A DNA stretch of 64,000 nt from an uncultured Eubacteriales bacterium (GTDB lineage Bacteria > Bacillota > Clostridia > Lachnospirales > Lachnospiraceae), in contig OMWY01000006.1 of NCBI GenBank assembly GCA_900314885.1, forward strand, positions 50,039 to 114,038, written 5' to 3'. Made by a program: the position numbers and the translations under genes. Below, one piece after another: positions 40,571 to 48,759 of the stretch (positions are counted from its first letter, which is position 1; each line of letters begins with the position of its first letter). The notes beneath the pieces are model-generated. The model did no database searches and was not told the origin of the DNA. It was given only the letters and a program-made list of their open reading frames with translations.

Positions 40571-42116
40571 TTCTTATTCCCTTTCTCTTCTCAAAATATC
40601 CGATAGGGTTGGTCACCCTTATATTGTAGCTCTGTATCGACCTTATCATAAGCCACCATGAGAGGAGTAAAGTAAATATCATTACTCCGTAGCTCACAAG
40701 ATTATACACGCTGCCGATAATACAGTAAATGGAAGGAAGGAGCATTGATACGGAGAAAATGAGAAAATCTCCGTTAAATCTTCGCTTTATCGCCATTAGA
40801 TCATCTTCATTCCATTTATATCTGCTCTTTATCGCCAGCTCAACTAACGCTGTTATAATATAGATAAGCAGCAAAAGAAGTCCGCCGTTTCTTGGCCCAA
40901 TAAATGTAAATGAGAGATAATCAGACATAGTCGAAACAAAGGCGCCACAAATTATAAACGCGGCAATAGTTATCGCAATCAGCCTGCCACCGCGGGCCGA
41001 AATTCCGGAGACTTCTCTTGCTACTGCTTTTCCTATGCCGCCGGTCCTGTGCCCGTATTTCTCGGCCTCACTCCTTAGGGCTCCTATGGTGCCATTAAGG
41101 CAGATAAGTCCCGATATAAATGAAATAACCGCGCACCAGAGAACGGCCGTCATATGCCTTACGGCTATAGGCGCGATAGAGAGGATGGCGAATATCGGAA
41201 CGGCGATACACAGGGCAAGTATAAGGAATTTACTCATATCAACAGGGAATTTCGCTACAAAATTGCCGTTAGTGCCATTTATGAGCGAATAAGAAACTCT
41301 GTCGTTATACCGTAACGTCAGAAACCACGCCGGATATAATACTTCCTTCGTTGTGAGTTTAGTATTTGCGTGGGTCAGATCATGTTTTCCGCCATCATCA
41401 AGATGCGTGGCTTTAAACATTTCCCGAACAGCCGCGTTCTCGCATTCAGCTTGCGCCTCATCAGCGTACACTGCCGGATCTACGTCCGGAATATCGGCGT
41501 AAAAGCCCGACAGATAGACGGGTGAATACCCGGTCCACCTGTTTGCCTGAAAATTCAGAGCCTCTGAAAGCTCGTCATCAAGGCCGTTTGAAGCGTCTCT
41601 TATTGTAGAAACATATCCGCCTTGTGAACTGCCGCTTACAAGATATACATCATAGTCGGAGCCGCCTCCCCTTTCACCTTCGGCCATAATGGTACCTTTA
41701 ATATTCGCGTCGTATTGCGTAAAAGGTATGTATACGCCCTGCGCTCTCCTTAGGAAATCAGGGTTCGTAAATTCTCTTGGCGTGAATCCGCACTTCTTTA
41801 TCGCGTTTGTGAATATGCTCTTACATGCATCCTTACTCACGGTAAACGGCGCTATACCATCAGGTTCCTTCACACCGGTTTCCGTCGCCTTCATCTCTAC
41901 CTGAGATCCACAGAAGGGGCAGAAGCCTGTGAACTGGTCACCTGTTCCTATGAGCTTTCCGCCACAATTCGGGCAGGTAAAGCCATTCAGATGCTCAGCG
42001 CTTTCCGTCTCACTAATAGTGTCTAATTTAAATGTATTGTGACAGCTATTGCATTTTAAGCCCATTGTTTCGGGGTCATACAATAATTGGCCGCCACAGC
42101 TGGGGCATTTATACAT
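40557..42116 (-). CDS. Zinc-ribbon multi-pass membrane protein (YdjG-like)
   Basis: The N-terminus has two zinc ribbons (YKCPSCGG...KCNSCHN at 2-26 and FTCPNCGG...GFCPFCGS at 47-71), then a soluble region (about 85-290). Five to six membrane helices lie at about 293-500 (FLILALCIAVPIFAILSIAPI and following). It resembles B. subtilis YdjG, which works with PspA, YdjH and YdjI in the membrane-stress response. No pspA gene is adjacent here. Overlap with the TPM gene (14 bases) points to tight co-expression. Function by analogy only. Confidence 0.7.
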   Translation of the reverse strand: MYKCPSCGGQLLYDPETMGLKCNSCHNTFKLDTISETESAEHLNGFTCPNCGGKLIGTGDQFTGFCPFCGSQVEMKATETGVKEPDGIAPFTVSKDACKSIFTNAIKKCGFTPREFTNPDFLRRAQGVYIPFTQYDANIKGTIMAEGERGGGSDYDVYLVSGSSQGGYVSTIRDASNGLDDELSEALNFQANRWTGYSPVYLSGFYADIPDVDPAVYADEAQAECENAAVREMFKATHLDDGGKHDLTHANTKLTTKEVLYPAWFLTLRYNDRVSYSLINGTNGNFVAKFPVDMSKFLILALCIAVPIFAILSIAPIAVRHMTAVLWCAVISFISGLICLNGTIGALRSEAEKYGHRTGGIGKAVAREVSGISARGGRLIAITIAAFIICGAFVSTMSDYLSFTFIGPRNGGLLLLLIYIITALVELAIKSRYKWNEDDLMAIKRRFNGDFLIFSVSMLLPSIYCIIGSVYNLVSYGVMIFTLLLSWWLMIRSIQSYNIRVTNPIGYFEKRKGIRNERI

Positions 42117-42179
42117 CTTTGCTCTCCTGTCTTCTTTTCTTTTTCATAGCTGCTAGCATTTCATAACAAGCATGTAACC

Positions 42180-43142
42180 TTAGCCTTGCAGCTTAGCTCC
42201 GCATTTTCTGCAGAATTTGTCTCCCGCTACAACAGGAGCTCCACACTGAGGACAGAAGCTGCCGCCACTACTCTGAGCCTGATTCTGGACTGCGCCTGCG
42301 TTGCCATTCGCAATGAGTCCATTTGCCATATTGGCGCCCATGGCAAGTCCGGCACCGATTCCCGCAAAGCCCGCTGCGTTCGCTCCGCTGCCACCCTTAG
42401 CCATACTATCCGCGAAGGCGGTCTGCTGATAGCGCTCCATATTGCCTATCATGCCCTGGCCCGCTACCTTATTTACCATATCCTGTACTTCCTTAGGATA
42501 AGTAACCGAGGAGATAAGGAACTTCTCAGCGACAAGGCCGTAATCCGTAAACTGATCATTAATCAGCTTCTTAGCGGCTTCAGCTATGCCCATGGCGTTT
42601 GCGTTGATTGCCGCCATGCCGCCTGTGACATTTGAAAGTGTCGTGATAAGAATCTGATTGATAAGCGGATCTATATACTGCCTTGCGTCATCAACGGTGA
42701 ACTCGTTCGTGCCTGCCATGCTAGTCATGGTCGCTTCAGGGTTCGCAACTCTTAATACAACTGTTCCGTTCGCCCTGATCGGTACTCCGCCCGGAAAGCC
42801 GTCCATAGGAACATTTACAGGATTCGGAGTGCCCCATGTTACGTTAATACCCTTGGTATTGATGAATAGAACCTCGCACCTAAGGCCTGTGTCCCTGAAT
42901 CCGAACTTAAAGCCCTTAAGCGTCGAAAGAAATGGAATGACGTCAGACTCAATCGGGAGCCTCCCCGCCTGATCGAACCTGCCTTCAAGCGCTCCGTTAT
43001 TGAAAATGAACGCTGCCTGGCCCGGTCTTATAAAAAGCACCGAACCCTTCTTTAATTCACAGTTGTCAATCTTGTGGAAGAGTACGTCAGTACCGGCATT
43101 ATTCCACTCAACTACTGAAGAAAACTGATTTAAAAGTCCCAT
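42180..43142 (-). CDS. SPFH-domain protein with C-terminal zinc ribbon (YdjI-like)
   Basis: The 320-residue protein has an SPFH/band-7 domain (about 25-240: GSVLFIRPGQAAFIFNNGALEG, VPMDGFPGGVPIRANGTVVLRV, LINDQFTDYGLVAEKFLISSVTYP). A Gly/Ala-rich region (about 255-295) and a C-terminal zinc ribbon (FCPQCGAPVVAGDKFCRKCGA) follow. These are the hallmarks of YdjI ('virion core protein' family), which recruits partners to the membrane. ATG 43142 gives the conserved N-terminus MGLLNQFSSVVEW; the site is GAAAGGG. It is first in the three-gene set. Confidence 0.85.
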   Translation of the reverse strand: MGLLNQFSSVVEWNNAGTDVLFHKIDNCELKKGSVLFIRPGQAAFIFNNGALEGRFDQAGRLPIESDVIPFLSTLKGFKFGFRDTGLRCEVLFINTKGINVTWGTPNPVNVPMDGFPGGVPIRANGTVVLRVANPEATMTSMAGTNEFTVDDARQYIDPLINQILITTLSNVTGGMAAINANAMGIAEAAKKLINDQFTDYGLVAEKFLISSVTYPKEVQDMVNKVAGQGMIGNMERYQQTAFADSMAKGGSGANAAGFAGIGAGLAMGANMANGLIANGNAGAVQNQAQSSGGSFCPQCGAPVVAGDKFCRKCGAKLQG

Positions 43143-43294
43143 AGATTTTCCCTTTCTGAAACAAATATAGTTTTGGGATGACCTTCTAGTGTCTCTCCAT
43201 CTCAGTTTAACATAAAAAATTCCTCGTGGCAATGATTAATTAACTAAAAATAAAATTTGTATAATTATCGTGGGGTGCCGAACAGTTACTTTTA

Positions 43295-43873
43295 TCACAC
43301 CGTCTTCGCGGCAGGCTTCTTGTACATTCCTGCGGAAGCAAGAGCCTTCGTGACAGCGATCATGGCGCCGTATTCTATAAAGGCATCTATAGGCCACATG
43401 ACGAGCTGCTTTATGGCCCTCGGAACGATGATGGCGTTAAAGGCACTGCCGTACATAGTGGCAAGTATAGTAGTCATGATGATCAGGTTGCAGACTACCT
43501 TAACTATCACTCCTGCGGCAAAGAATCTCCAGAGCTTAATCGGCTTCTTGTAGAGGAACAAGCCGTAGATAATATCCGCAAGCACTACATTTAACGTGAT
43601 CAGCGGGTTAAATGGTCCGTTAGGGTTTACAAAGTACTTGATAATATCAAGCACAGCTCCGAAGATACCGCCCGTGACAGGTCCAAAAAGGCAGTCTACG
43701 ACCCTGTTCGGAATGCCGGAGAAGCCTATACGGATAAACTGCCCTATGTCGATTGACGCGACGAACTTGAGGACCACTCCGAGGGCCGCAAGCATACCGC
43801 AGATAGCAAGGTTCTTCGTGCTCTTAAGCTCCGTGGCGGAGCAAAGAAAGATGTTTTTGTTTTCTGTTTTCAT
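43295..43873 (-). CDS. folT: ECF transporter S component, folate family
   Basis: The 192-residue membrane protein has about six helices and the S-component signature (TKNLAICGMLAALGVVLKF, GQFIRIGFSGIPNRVVDCLFGPVTGGIFGAVLDIIKYF). It binds folate and works with the shared EcfAAT module, not encoded here. A tetrahydrofolate riboswitch in its leader supports the substrate call. ATG 43873 has AAGGAGG; the longer frame from 43924 lacks a site and lies within the leader. It ends in a Lys/Ala tail. Confidence 0.9.
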   Translation of the reverse strand: MKTENKNIFLCSATELKSTKNLAICGMLAALGVVLKFVASIDIGQFIRIGFSGIPNRVVDCLFGPVTGGIFGAVLDIIKYFVNPNGPFNPLITLNVVLADIIYGLFLYKKPIKLWRFFAAGVIVKVVCNLIIMTTILATMYGSAFNAIIVPRAIKQLVMWPIDAFIEYGAMIAVTKALASAGMYKKPAAKTV

Positions 43874-43982
43874 TAAAAATGCCTCCTTTCGCACAGTTTC
43901 CTTTAACCGCACAAAAAGAGGCAATCTTTCACTTGCAAATGGACCTCAGTCCAAATCGCAAAGCTTGTTTCTTTAGTATGCA

Positions 43983-44086
43983 GCAGCGGGATGCGAAAGC
44001 CACACCGCCCTTCTTAAGAAGGTTCGTCCGGGCGACAACTCCCTGTTCGTCCGGCACTTAAGAATAGATATATATCTACTCTAGCG
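43983..44086 (-). promoter_or_regulatory. Tetrahydrofolate riboswitch
   Basis: Read on the minus strand the segment has GAGTAGAT, cTTAAGTG, two GGACGAA blocks, GGCGGTG and the closing GCATCCCGCTGC. They are in the order found in THF riboswitches, whose 3' end reads GCGGTG...GCATCC. It lies about 110 bases upstream of folT. A further stem around gatttggac/gtccatttgc between the aptamer and the gene (about 43933-43957) may be the expression platform. Confidence 0.8.
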
Positions 44087-44113
44087 CGTGGTGTTCTACT
44101 CTGCGTTGTAGTA

Positions 44114-44188
44114 GAGAGGGGCCCACAGCTTTGCTGTGGGAAAGTTGGCTACTGCTAAGGATTGCGAAGCAATCCAGAACCGCCTCTC
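44114..44188. repeat. Multi-hairpin intergenic element
   Basis: Outer arms gagagg (44114-44119) and cctctc (44183-44188) enclose two perfect hairpins: cccacagc-ttt-gctgtggg (44122-44140) and ggattgc-gaa-gcaatcc (44159-44175). It lies between the folT riboswitch and the end of the convergent-side lipoprotein gene, and resembles the elements at 1266 and 57101. Confidence 0.65.
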
Positions 44189-44228
44189 ACTCTCTAAATA
44201 TTATCCCATCTGCATGCTATTGTCAAGG

Positions 44229-44861
44229 TCATTTATTATTATTTCCGAATGCCCTGTCAAACCATCCTCCGTTACCACCGTTTACATTATAGTTATCGGC
44301 TACCATCCTGTTCATCTCTGTCATCATATCCTGCGACAGCTTTATCTGGTAAACCGTGGTATTCCCGGCGTCATCTATAACGCTTGCGTAGGCGGTCTTC
44401 ATACCTGTAAGGCAGGTGATTCTCGCCAGTCCCGGATAGAAGCGCTTCTGGGCGTCCACGAACTCGACCTCGTAGCCCCTGCTGCTTGACTTGCTGAAGC
44501 TATCAAGTTCGCTCTCAGTAGAGACACGTCCATATAGGCCATTCAGGGTGACAAGAGTGATAAGGGGCTTAGCATCATCACCGGTCAGGTCAAATGTCAG
44601 GGCCGTGTCGTTTGCGGCCTTCGATAAGCCGGTTACCGAAAGGGTGTCAACGGTACCGTTTACTATAACCGGTATTTCCTCGGCGTTGTCTATATCAACC
44701 ATTGAGGAGAGAACATATTCCGTAGGGACATTCGACATGTCGGGAGCGGCCGTGCTGCTCGAGCTTGTCGTCTCTTCACTGCCGCAAGCAGCCACAAGAA
44801 GGGTTGCGGCTATTAAGACAGAGATAAGCATGGCCCTTATTGTATTGTGTATTCTGTTCAT
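44229..44861 (-). CDS. Lipoprotein of unknown function
   Basis: The 210-residue lipoprotein has a signal peptide ending LLVAAC (Cys about 26), a Ser/Thr linker and a globular part of about 150 residues. It carries short strand-like motifs (GLYGRVSTESELDSF, YEVEFVDAQKRFYPGLARITCL, VIDDAGNTTVYQIKL) and a Gly/Asn-rich end. I recognise no family. It would face the outside of the membrane. The upstream 400 bases hold only repeats; the gene appears monocistronic. Confidence 0.75.
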   Translation of the reverse strand: MNRIHNTIRAMLISVLIAATLLVAACGSEETTSSSSTAAPDMSNVPTEYVLSSMVDIDNAEEIPVIVNGTVDTLSVTGLSKAANDTALTFDLTGDDAKPLITLVTLNGLYGRVSTESELDSFSKSSSRGYEVEFVDAQKRFYPGLARITCLTGMKTAYASVIDDAGNTTVYQIKLSQDMMTEMNRMVADNYNVNGGNGGWFDRAFGNNNK

Positions 44862-44893
44862 TATACCGCACCTCCTGTTGCTTTACTCCTTCA

Positions 44894-44928
44894 GTCTGCT
44901 TCGCAGACAGCTCCCTCAATGAGGGAGC
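44894..44928. repeat. Double-hairpin repeat
   Basis: Two perfect stems back to back with TTC and AAT loops (6 and 8 base pairs). The palindromic pair resembles dispersed intergenic repeats common in gut Clostridia; other family members in the window are at 1266, 44114 and 57101. Confidence 0.6.
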
Positions 44929-45154
44929 CTAAAAGGAAGAATCTTTGGATTCTTTTTATTATTTGCTTTACGTATAGTATATCACACGGTCAGTGGGATT
45001 TAAAGGGGAAATTTTCAATTTGTGGAAATCAGCACAACAAAAGAGGAAGACGGTATCTCCGCCTTCCACAGGGGTAATGTATGTACAATAACAACTTGTT
45101 AGCTAAGTTACTGCTCCTTGGAGCAGTGTAAAGAAAGGAAAGGAATATGAGGAA

Positions 45155-45199
45155 AATAAAACAAGGCGCCCATATCCGCTAAGGATATGAACGCCTTTG
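45155..45199 (-). terminator. Terminator after the ATP-grasp/HAD gene
   Basis: Two-part stem aaggcg/cgcctt (45163-45168, 45192-45197) and catatcc/ggatatg (45171-45177, 45183-45189), followed on the minus strand by TTGTTTTATTTTCC. It would end the operon that finishes at 45266. Confidence 0.75.
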
Positions 45200-45265
45200 C
45201 TCATCTGTCACTATCATAACACAACCGCCCTCATTTGTAAAGCCCTAAATTAATTTTATTACCAT

Positions 45266-46897
45266 TCAGACCCTCAGCAGCTCTTTTACTTCCTCTATGC
45301 TCTCCACGGTAGGCATGCCATTAGCGTCGCCGTGTGGAAATATGCCGTCAGCGTTCTTAAAGTAAATGGTCCGCATACCTAGCTGCCTCGGAGCATGGAA
45401 GTCCTTCGCGATATTATCACCGATATAGACCATCTGCTCGAATGGGAGCTTCCACCTCATTTCCATGATACGGAAGGCTATATCGCAAGGCTTTGAGAAC
45501 TGAGGACCGCCAAGCTCCCAGGTAACTATGATATCATCAACGAGGTCATTTAAGCCGAGTGCCGCTATTTTGTTGCGCTGGCCGTCACTTCTTCCATCGG
45601 TTATTATTCCTAGCTTCACCCCACGGTCACGAAGAGAGCGAAGTAATTCATAAACTCCCGGGTAGAGTGACAGTTTCGGCTTGTGCCCCCTGTAAATGCC
45701 TATGCACTCTTCCTTAAGAGATAACTTCCCCCTATCCTCAAGGTAGGAATCTATCGCCATCTTCCCTGCCTCAAAGCGCTTATACATCTCGCCGTAGGCT
45801 GACAGATCGCCTAAATACTCAGCCACAGCCTTAAAGCCCGAACGGATATAATCCTTCTCAGGATATAGGGTATCATCAAGGTCAAATATAACTCCCCTTA
45901 CAGGCTGTCTCCATTTACCGGGATCAATGTAAACACTGTCATCGAAGCGGCTGTAGATGGCTCCATCATTAACCTCGGCAGCAGGGCTTAATATTTCCGG
46001 CTTGTCCGTCTTATCCGACCCGCTCGACAGCAGCTGCAGCACTGCTTCCGCGCTTCTCGCTCCTGCCTTCATGGAAAGTGGCGCACCGCCGCCGAAGCGA
46101 GGATTAATCTCTATATAGTAGTCATCGCCCTTCGCGTCCCTTATAAGCTGGACGGTAATAGGACCGCAAGGCTTAAAGTTTTCCGCTATTGTCTTACTTT
46201 CCTCTATTATTTTCTCATCGAGATCAACCTTTGTTTTTATTACCTCACCCTCACGAACCCGCTCACGGATTCTTGGAGTGATATAAATCGGATTTCCGTC
46301 AAAATCGCAGAACATATCCACGGTATATTCCGTGCCGGAAATGAATGGCTGGATAATATAGTCAGCCACCATTTCGGAAAATGAAAGCAGCTCTTCGCGG
46401 TTTATAACCTTATAAGCGTTAATAGAAGAACTACCGTCCTTGGGCTTGATAAAGCAAGGGAAGCCACCGTCATATCTATCCACATCGTTATAGGTCTTCG
46501 GGGCAAGTAATCCACATTTATTGAAGAAATCACCCGTGAGATTCTTGTCGCGACAGAGACTTATCTTGTCAAGGTCAGAAATTAAGACACGCGTACCATT
46601 TTCAAGAAAACGCCCTTTTTCCTTAGAGAGGACAAGTAGATCCGTGTCAATCGTAGGAATCACAAGATCAATTTTCTCATCAGCGCAGATCTTAAGAAGC
46701 TCGTCTATATAGGTCGGATCCTTCATAGGAACAATGAGTCTTACCTTGTCGCAGAAAGGAAGAGCCGGCGCGGTATAAGCCATGTCGGCACCTATAATAA
46801 CAAGCTTCACATCAAGTCTCAAGGCTGCTGCCCTGAAGGCCTTGATAAGTTCTATGCGCCGTCCGGCGCCGGTAAATAGTATATGTAATTCTTTCAA
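45266..46897 (-). CDS. ATP-grasp ligase fused to a HAD-family hydrolase
   Basis: Residues 1-310 form a CarB-like ATP-grasp enzyme (LHILFTGAGRRIELIKAFR, CFIKPKDGSSSINAYKV, YIEINPRFGGGAPLSMKAG with metal-binding Glu and Asn). Residues 330-543 are a HAD phosphatase (GVIFDLDDTLYPEKDYIRSG, IITDGRSDGQRNKI, QMVYIGDNIAKDFHAPRQLG). Related fusions occur in gut Firmicutes, sometimes beside polysaccharide genes; the substrate is unknown. A plausible logic is ligation of an amino acid or similar group to a phosphorylated acceptor with removal of the phosphate, but this is speculation. It lies 21 bases after cvpA. Both domains look intact. Confidence 0.83.
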   Translation of the reverse strand: MKELHILFTGAGRRIELIKAFRAAALRLDVKLVIIGADMAYTAPALPFCDKVRLIVPMKDPTYIDELLKICADEKIDLVIPTIDTDLLVLSKEKGRFLENGTRVLISDLDKISLCRDKNLTGDFFNKCGLLAPKTYNDVDRYDGGFPCFIKPKDGSSSINAYKVINREELLSFSEMVADYIIQPFISGTEYTVDMFCDFDGNPIYITPRIRERVREGEVIKTKVDLDEKIIEESKTIAENFKPCGPITVQLIRDAKGDDYYIEINPRFGGGAPLSMKAGARSAEAVLQLLSSGSDKTDKPEILSPAAEVNDGAIYSRFDDSVYIDPGKWRQPVRGVIFDLDDTLYPEKDYIRSGFKAVAEYLGDLSAYGEMYKRFEAGKMAIDSYLEDRGKLSLKEECIGIYRGHKPKLSLYPGVYELLRSLRDRGVKLGIITDGRSDGQRNKIAALGLNDLVDDIIVTWELGGPQFSKPCDIAFRIMEMRWKLPFEQMVYIGDNIAKDFHAPRQLGMRTIYFKNADGIFPHGDANGMPTVESIEEVKELLRV

Positions 46898-46918
46898 GGT
46901 TAATCTCCAAAACTACCT

Positions 46919-47617
46919 TCACCCGCCTATTAGTGGCGCGTGAGAATATAAAAACGTAAGGACCTGACTCTTTCCTATATCTTCCATCGCCGATTGCATG
47001 AGGGGCGTCTTAATAAACATGGTTATTAAGAGGAAAATGATCCACACGGCGACAAGTCCTCCTATGAGGCCACAGACTGCCCCGCCGAAGCGGTTTATGG
47101 CGTTAAGGACCGGAAGCTTACTGATTAGTCCTAAGACATGAGCTAATATCCATACGATAATATAAAGCCCAACAAAAATCACGAGGTAGCTTCCAACATT
47201 TATAACCCTGTCAGCAAGATATACGGAAACAGTATGAACTATAGCGGTTTGCATGTCCTTCTTAGCGTTCTTCACCGCCTTGTCATCCAGAGCCTTGCTT
47301 AAGACATCGGCAGGAATTTTAAATCCCGCTATATCAACGGTGGAAGCTTTATTATTTTCCTTATAAACGTCCAGGTTTACTGCTCCCTCGCTTGCGACAC
47401 TCGCCGCTATATGCTCTTCTATCCCTGTCTCGACATTCGTATAGAATTTCTCGTTATTCTTAAGGGCCGTGGCAGCCTTAGGAGCAAGCGACACCGTCAG
47501 CACCAGTACCAGCGCCATCCCAAAGAGACCAAAGAGCGTTTTCACAAATCCGCGCGCAATCCCAACTATCATTGAAACAAGCAGGACAGCGCAGACAATA
47601 ATTAACAATTTATTCAT
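46919..47617 (-). CDS. CvpA-family membrane protein
   Basis: The 232-residue protein has four membrane helices (about 2-22, 24-44, 130-155 and 180-205) and a large loop after helix 2 (about 48-125), an extended version of the CvpA/colicin V production fold. Typical patterns are VSMIVGIARGFVKTLFGLFG and NRFGGAVCGLIGGLVAVWII. CvpA proteins affect envelope homeostasis; no molecular role is fixed. The start overlaps the upstream gene's stop by 4 bases, so it is in one transcription unit with the DUF5711-like gene. Confidence 0.8.
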   Translation of the reverse strand: MNKLLIIVCAVLLVSMIVGIARGFVKTLFGLFGMALVLVLTVSLAPKAATALKNNEKFYTNVETGIEEHIAASVASEGAVNLDVYKENNKASTVDIAGFKIPADVLSKALDDKAVKNAKKDMQTAIVHTVSVYLADRVINVGSYLVIFVGLYIIVWILAHVLGLISKLPVLNAINRFGGAVCGLIGGLVAVWIIFLLITMFIKTPLMQSAMEDIGKSQVLTFLYSHAPLIGG

Positions 47618-48759
47618 TGAAGCGTCACCACATCTATATGCGCGCTTGACACAATATAGTATTTATTTTTCTTACCTGCGTTCGCCATGAACTGGATTCC
47701 ATCGTCATAGCTTCCCTCATATAAGATGCTCCCATCCCGATTCAAAAGTCTGATAGCCGTATCCGTATGAACAGCCGCCACGCAATTCATGTACTCAAGA
47801 CCAATGATATCTATATCAAGCGCTTCTTCTACGAGTGCCTTGCCGGAAGCCATATCTATTACATATAGCTTCTCCGAATCGCTCTCTTCGATCACTGCCG
47901 CCATTCCTGTCGGGTCCATGGATGTCATCTTTATTTTTCCGTTTACGTTATATTTCCATTTTTCTGCCGGCGACCTTGAAAATGAGTAGCACTCAATCAG
48001 ATTGTCGCCTGTGCAGACAACTGTGGAATTATCGATAAATTCTATATCAGAAAAAAGCGTATCAGCTATCGGAAACGCGCCAACAATCCTGTCGGCATTT
48101 GAATTTTCACCGGCAGACGTGAAGTTATAAAATGTAAGGCTTGACGTAAGTGTTCCGCTCTTGTCCTTAAAATAACTGGTGACAATCCTGGTTCCGTCAG
48201 GCGAAAGGGCTAAACCGACAGCATACCCATCATCCTTTACTGTCGTCGCTATTTCAGCAATTACGTTATTTCCATCAGACGGATCGATTAACTGAATCCG
48301 ATAGCCTGCGTCCTCCTCTAAGAGAACCGCTACAGTACCGTTTTTCGCAATGCTTATCTCTAAGATATCCGCAAGTGTATCTATCTCAACGGGTGTAGCC
48401 GGGTCAACACTCTCATCTATTACGTAGAGCTTCCGCCCGCCTATATCAGCTGCCGCAAAAAAATCCCCGGCTGATACAGTGCGGGGATTGTCAAGTGAAA
48501 CACCGGCGTTCCAGATAACATCGCCCTTATTGTTATAGGTTGTAATGCCTTCTGTGTTGTAGGTTGAAAGAAAAGCGCCATTCTTAATATATCTGTTGTC
48601 GCTTGTGCTCTCTCGTTCTATCCGCTTAGTAACGGAATATCCGGTGTATGTATCCGATTTGGAAATAAATCTGTTATAAATCACAATAAGGGTGACGGCA
48701 ATAATAGCTATCACCATTACCGTGATTATTAGGCGCCTTGGGCTCCGTCTCTCATCCAT
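47614..48759 (-). CDS. DUF5711-like membrane-anchored beta-propeller protein
   Basis: From ATG 48759 (MDERRSPRR) the protein has a basic start, one membrane helix (about 12-30) and a long extracytoplasmic beta-rich region. Repeated strand pairs (GAFLSTYNTEGITTYNNKGDVIW, AVLLEEDAGYRIQLIDPSDGN, VCTGDNLIECYSF) suggest a propeller, as in DUF5711 proteins. The longer reading from a TTG at 48789 has no site and lies inside the upstream gene. It overlaps that gene by 8 bases and cvpA by 4. Function unknown. Confidence 0.75.
   Translation of the reverse strand: MDERRSPRRLIITVMVIAIIAVTLIVIYNRFISKSDTYTGYSVTKRIERESTSDNRYIKNGAFLSTYNTEGITTYNNKGDVIWNAGVSLDNPRTVSAGDFFAAADIGGRKLYVIDESVDPATPVEIDTLADILEISIAKNGTVAVLLEEDAGYRIQLIDPSDGNNVIAEIATTVKDDGYAVGLALSPDGTRIVTSYFKDKSGTLTSSLTFYNFTSAGENSNADRIVGAFPIADTLFSDIEFIDNSTVVCTGDNLIECYSFSRSPAEKWKYNVNGKIKMTSMDPTGMAAVIEESDSEKLYVIDMASGKALVEEALDIDIIGLEYMNCVAAVHTDTAIRLLNRDGSILYEGSYDDGIQFMANAGKKNKYYIVSSAHIDVVTLQ

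Larger units (their letters stand above)
44862..45265. other. Gene-free stretch with hairpins
   Basis: No gene is supported. It contains a double-hairpin element (gtctgc-ttc-gcagac at 44894-44908, gctccctc-aat-gagggagc at 44910-44928). There is a small perfect hairpin actgctcc-tt-ggagcagt (45110-45127) and the terminator at 45155-45199. Confidence 0.6.
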
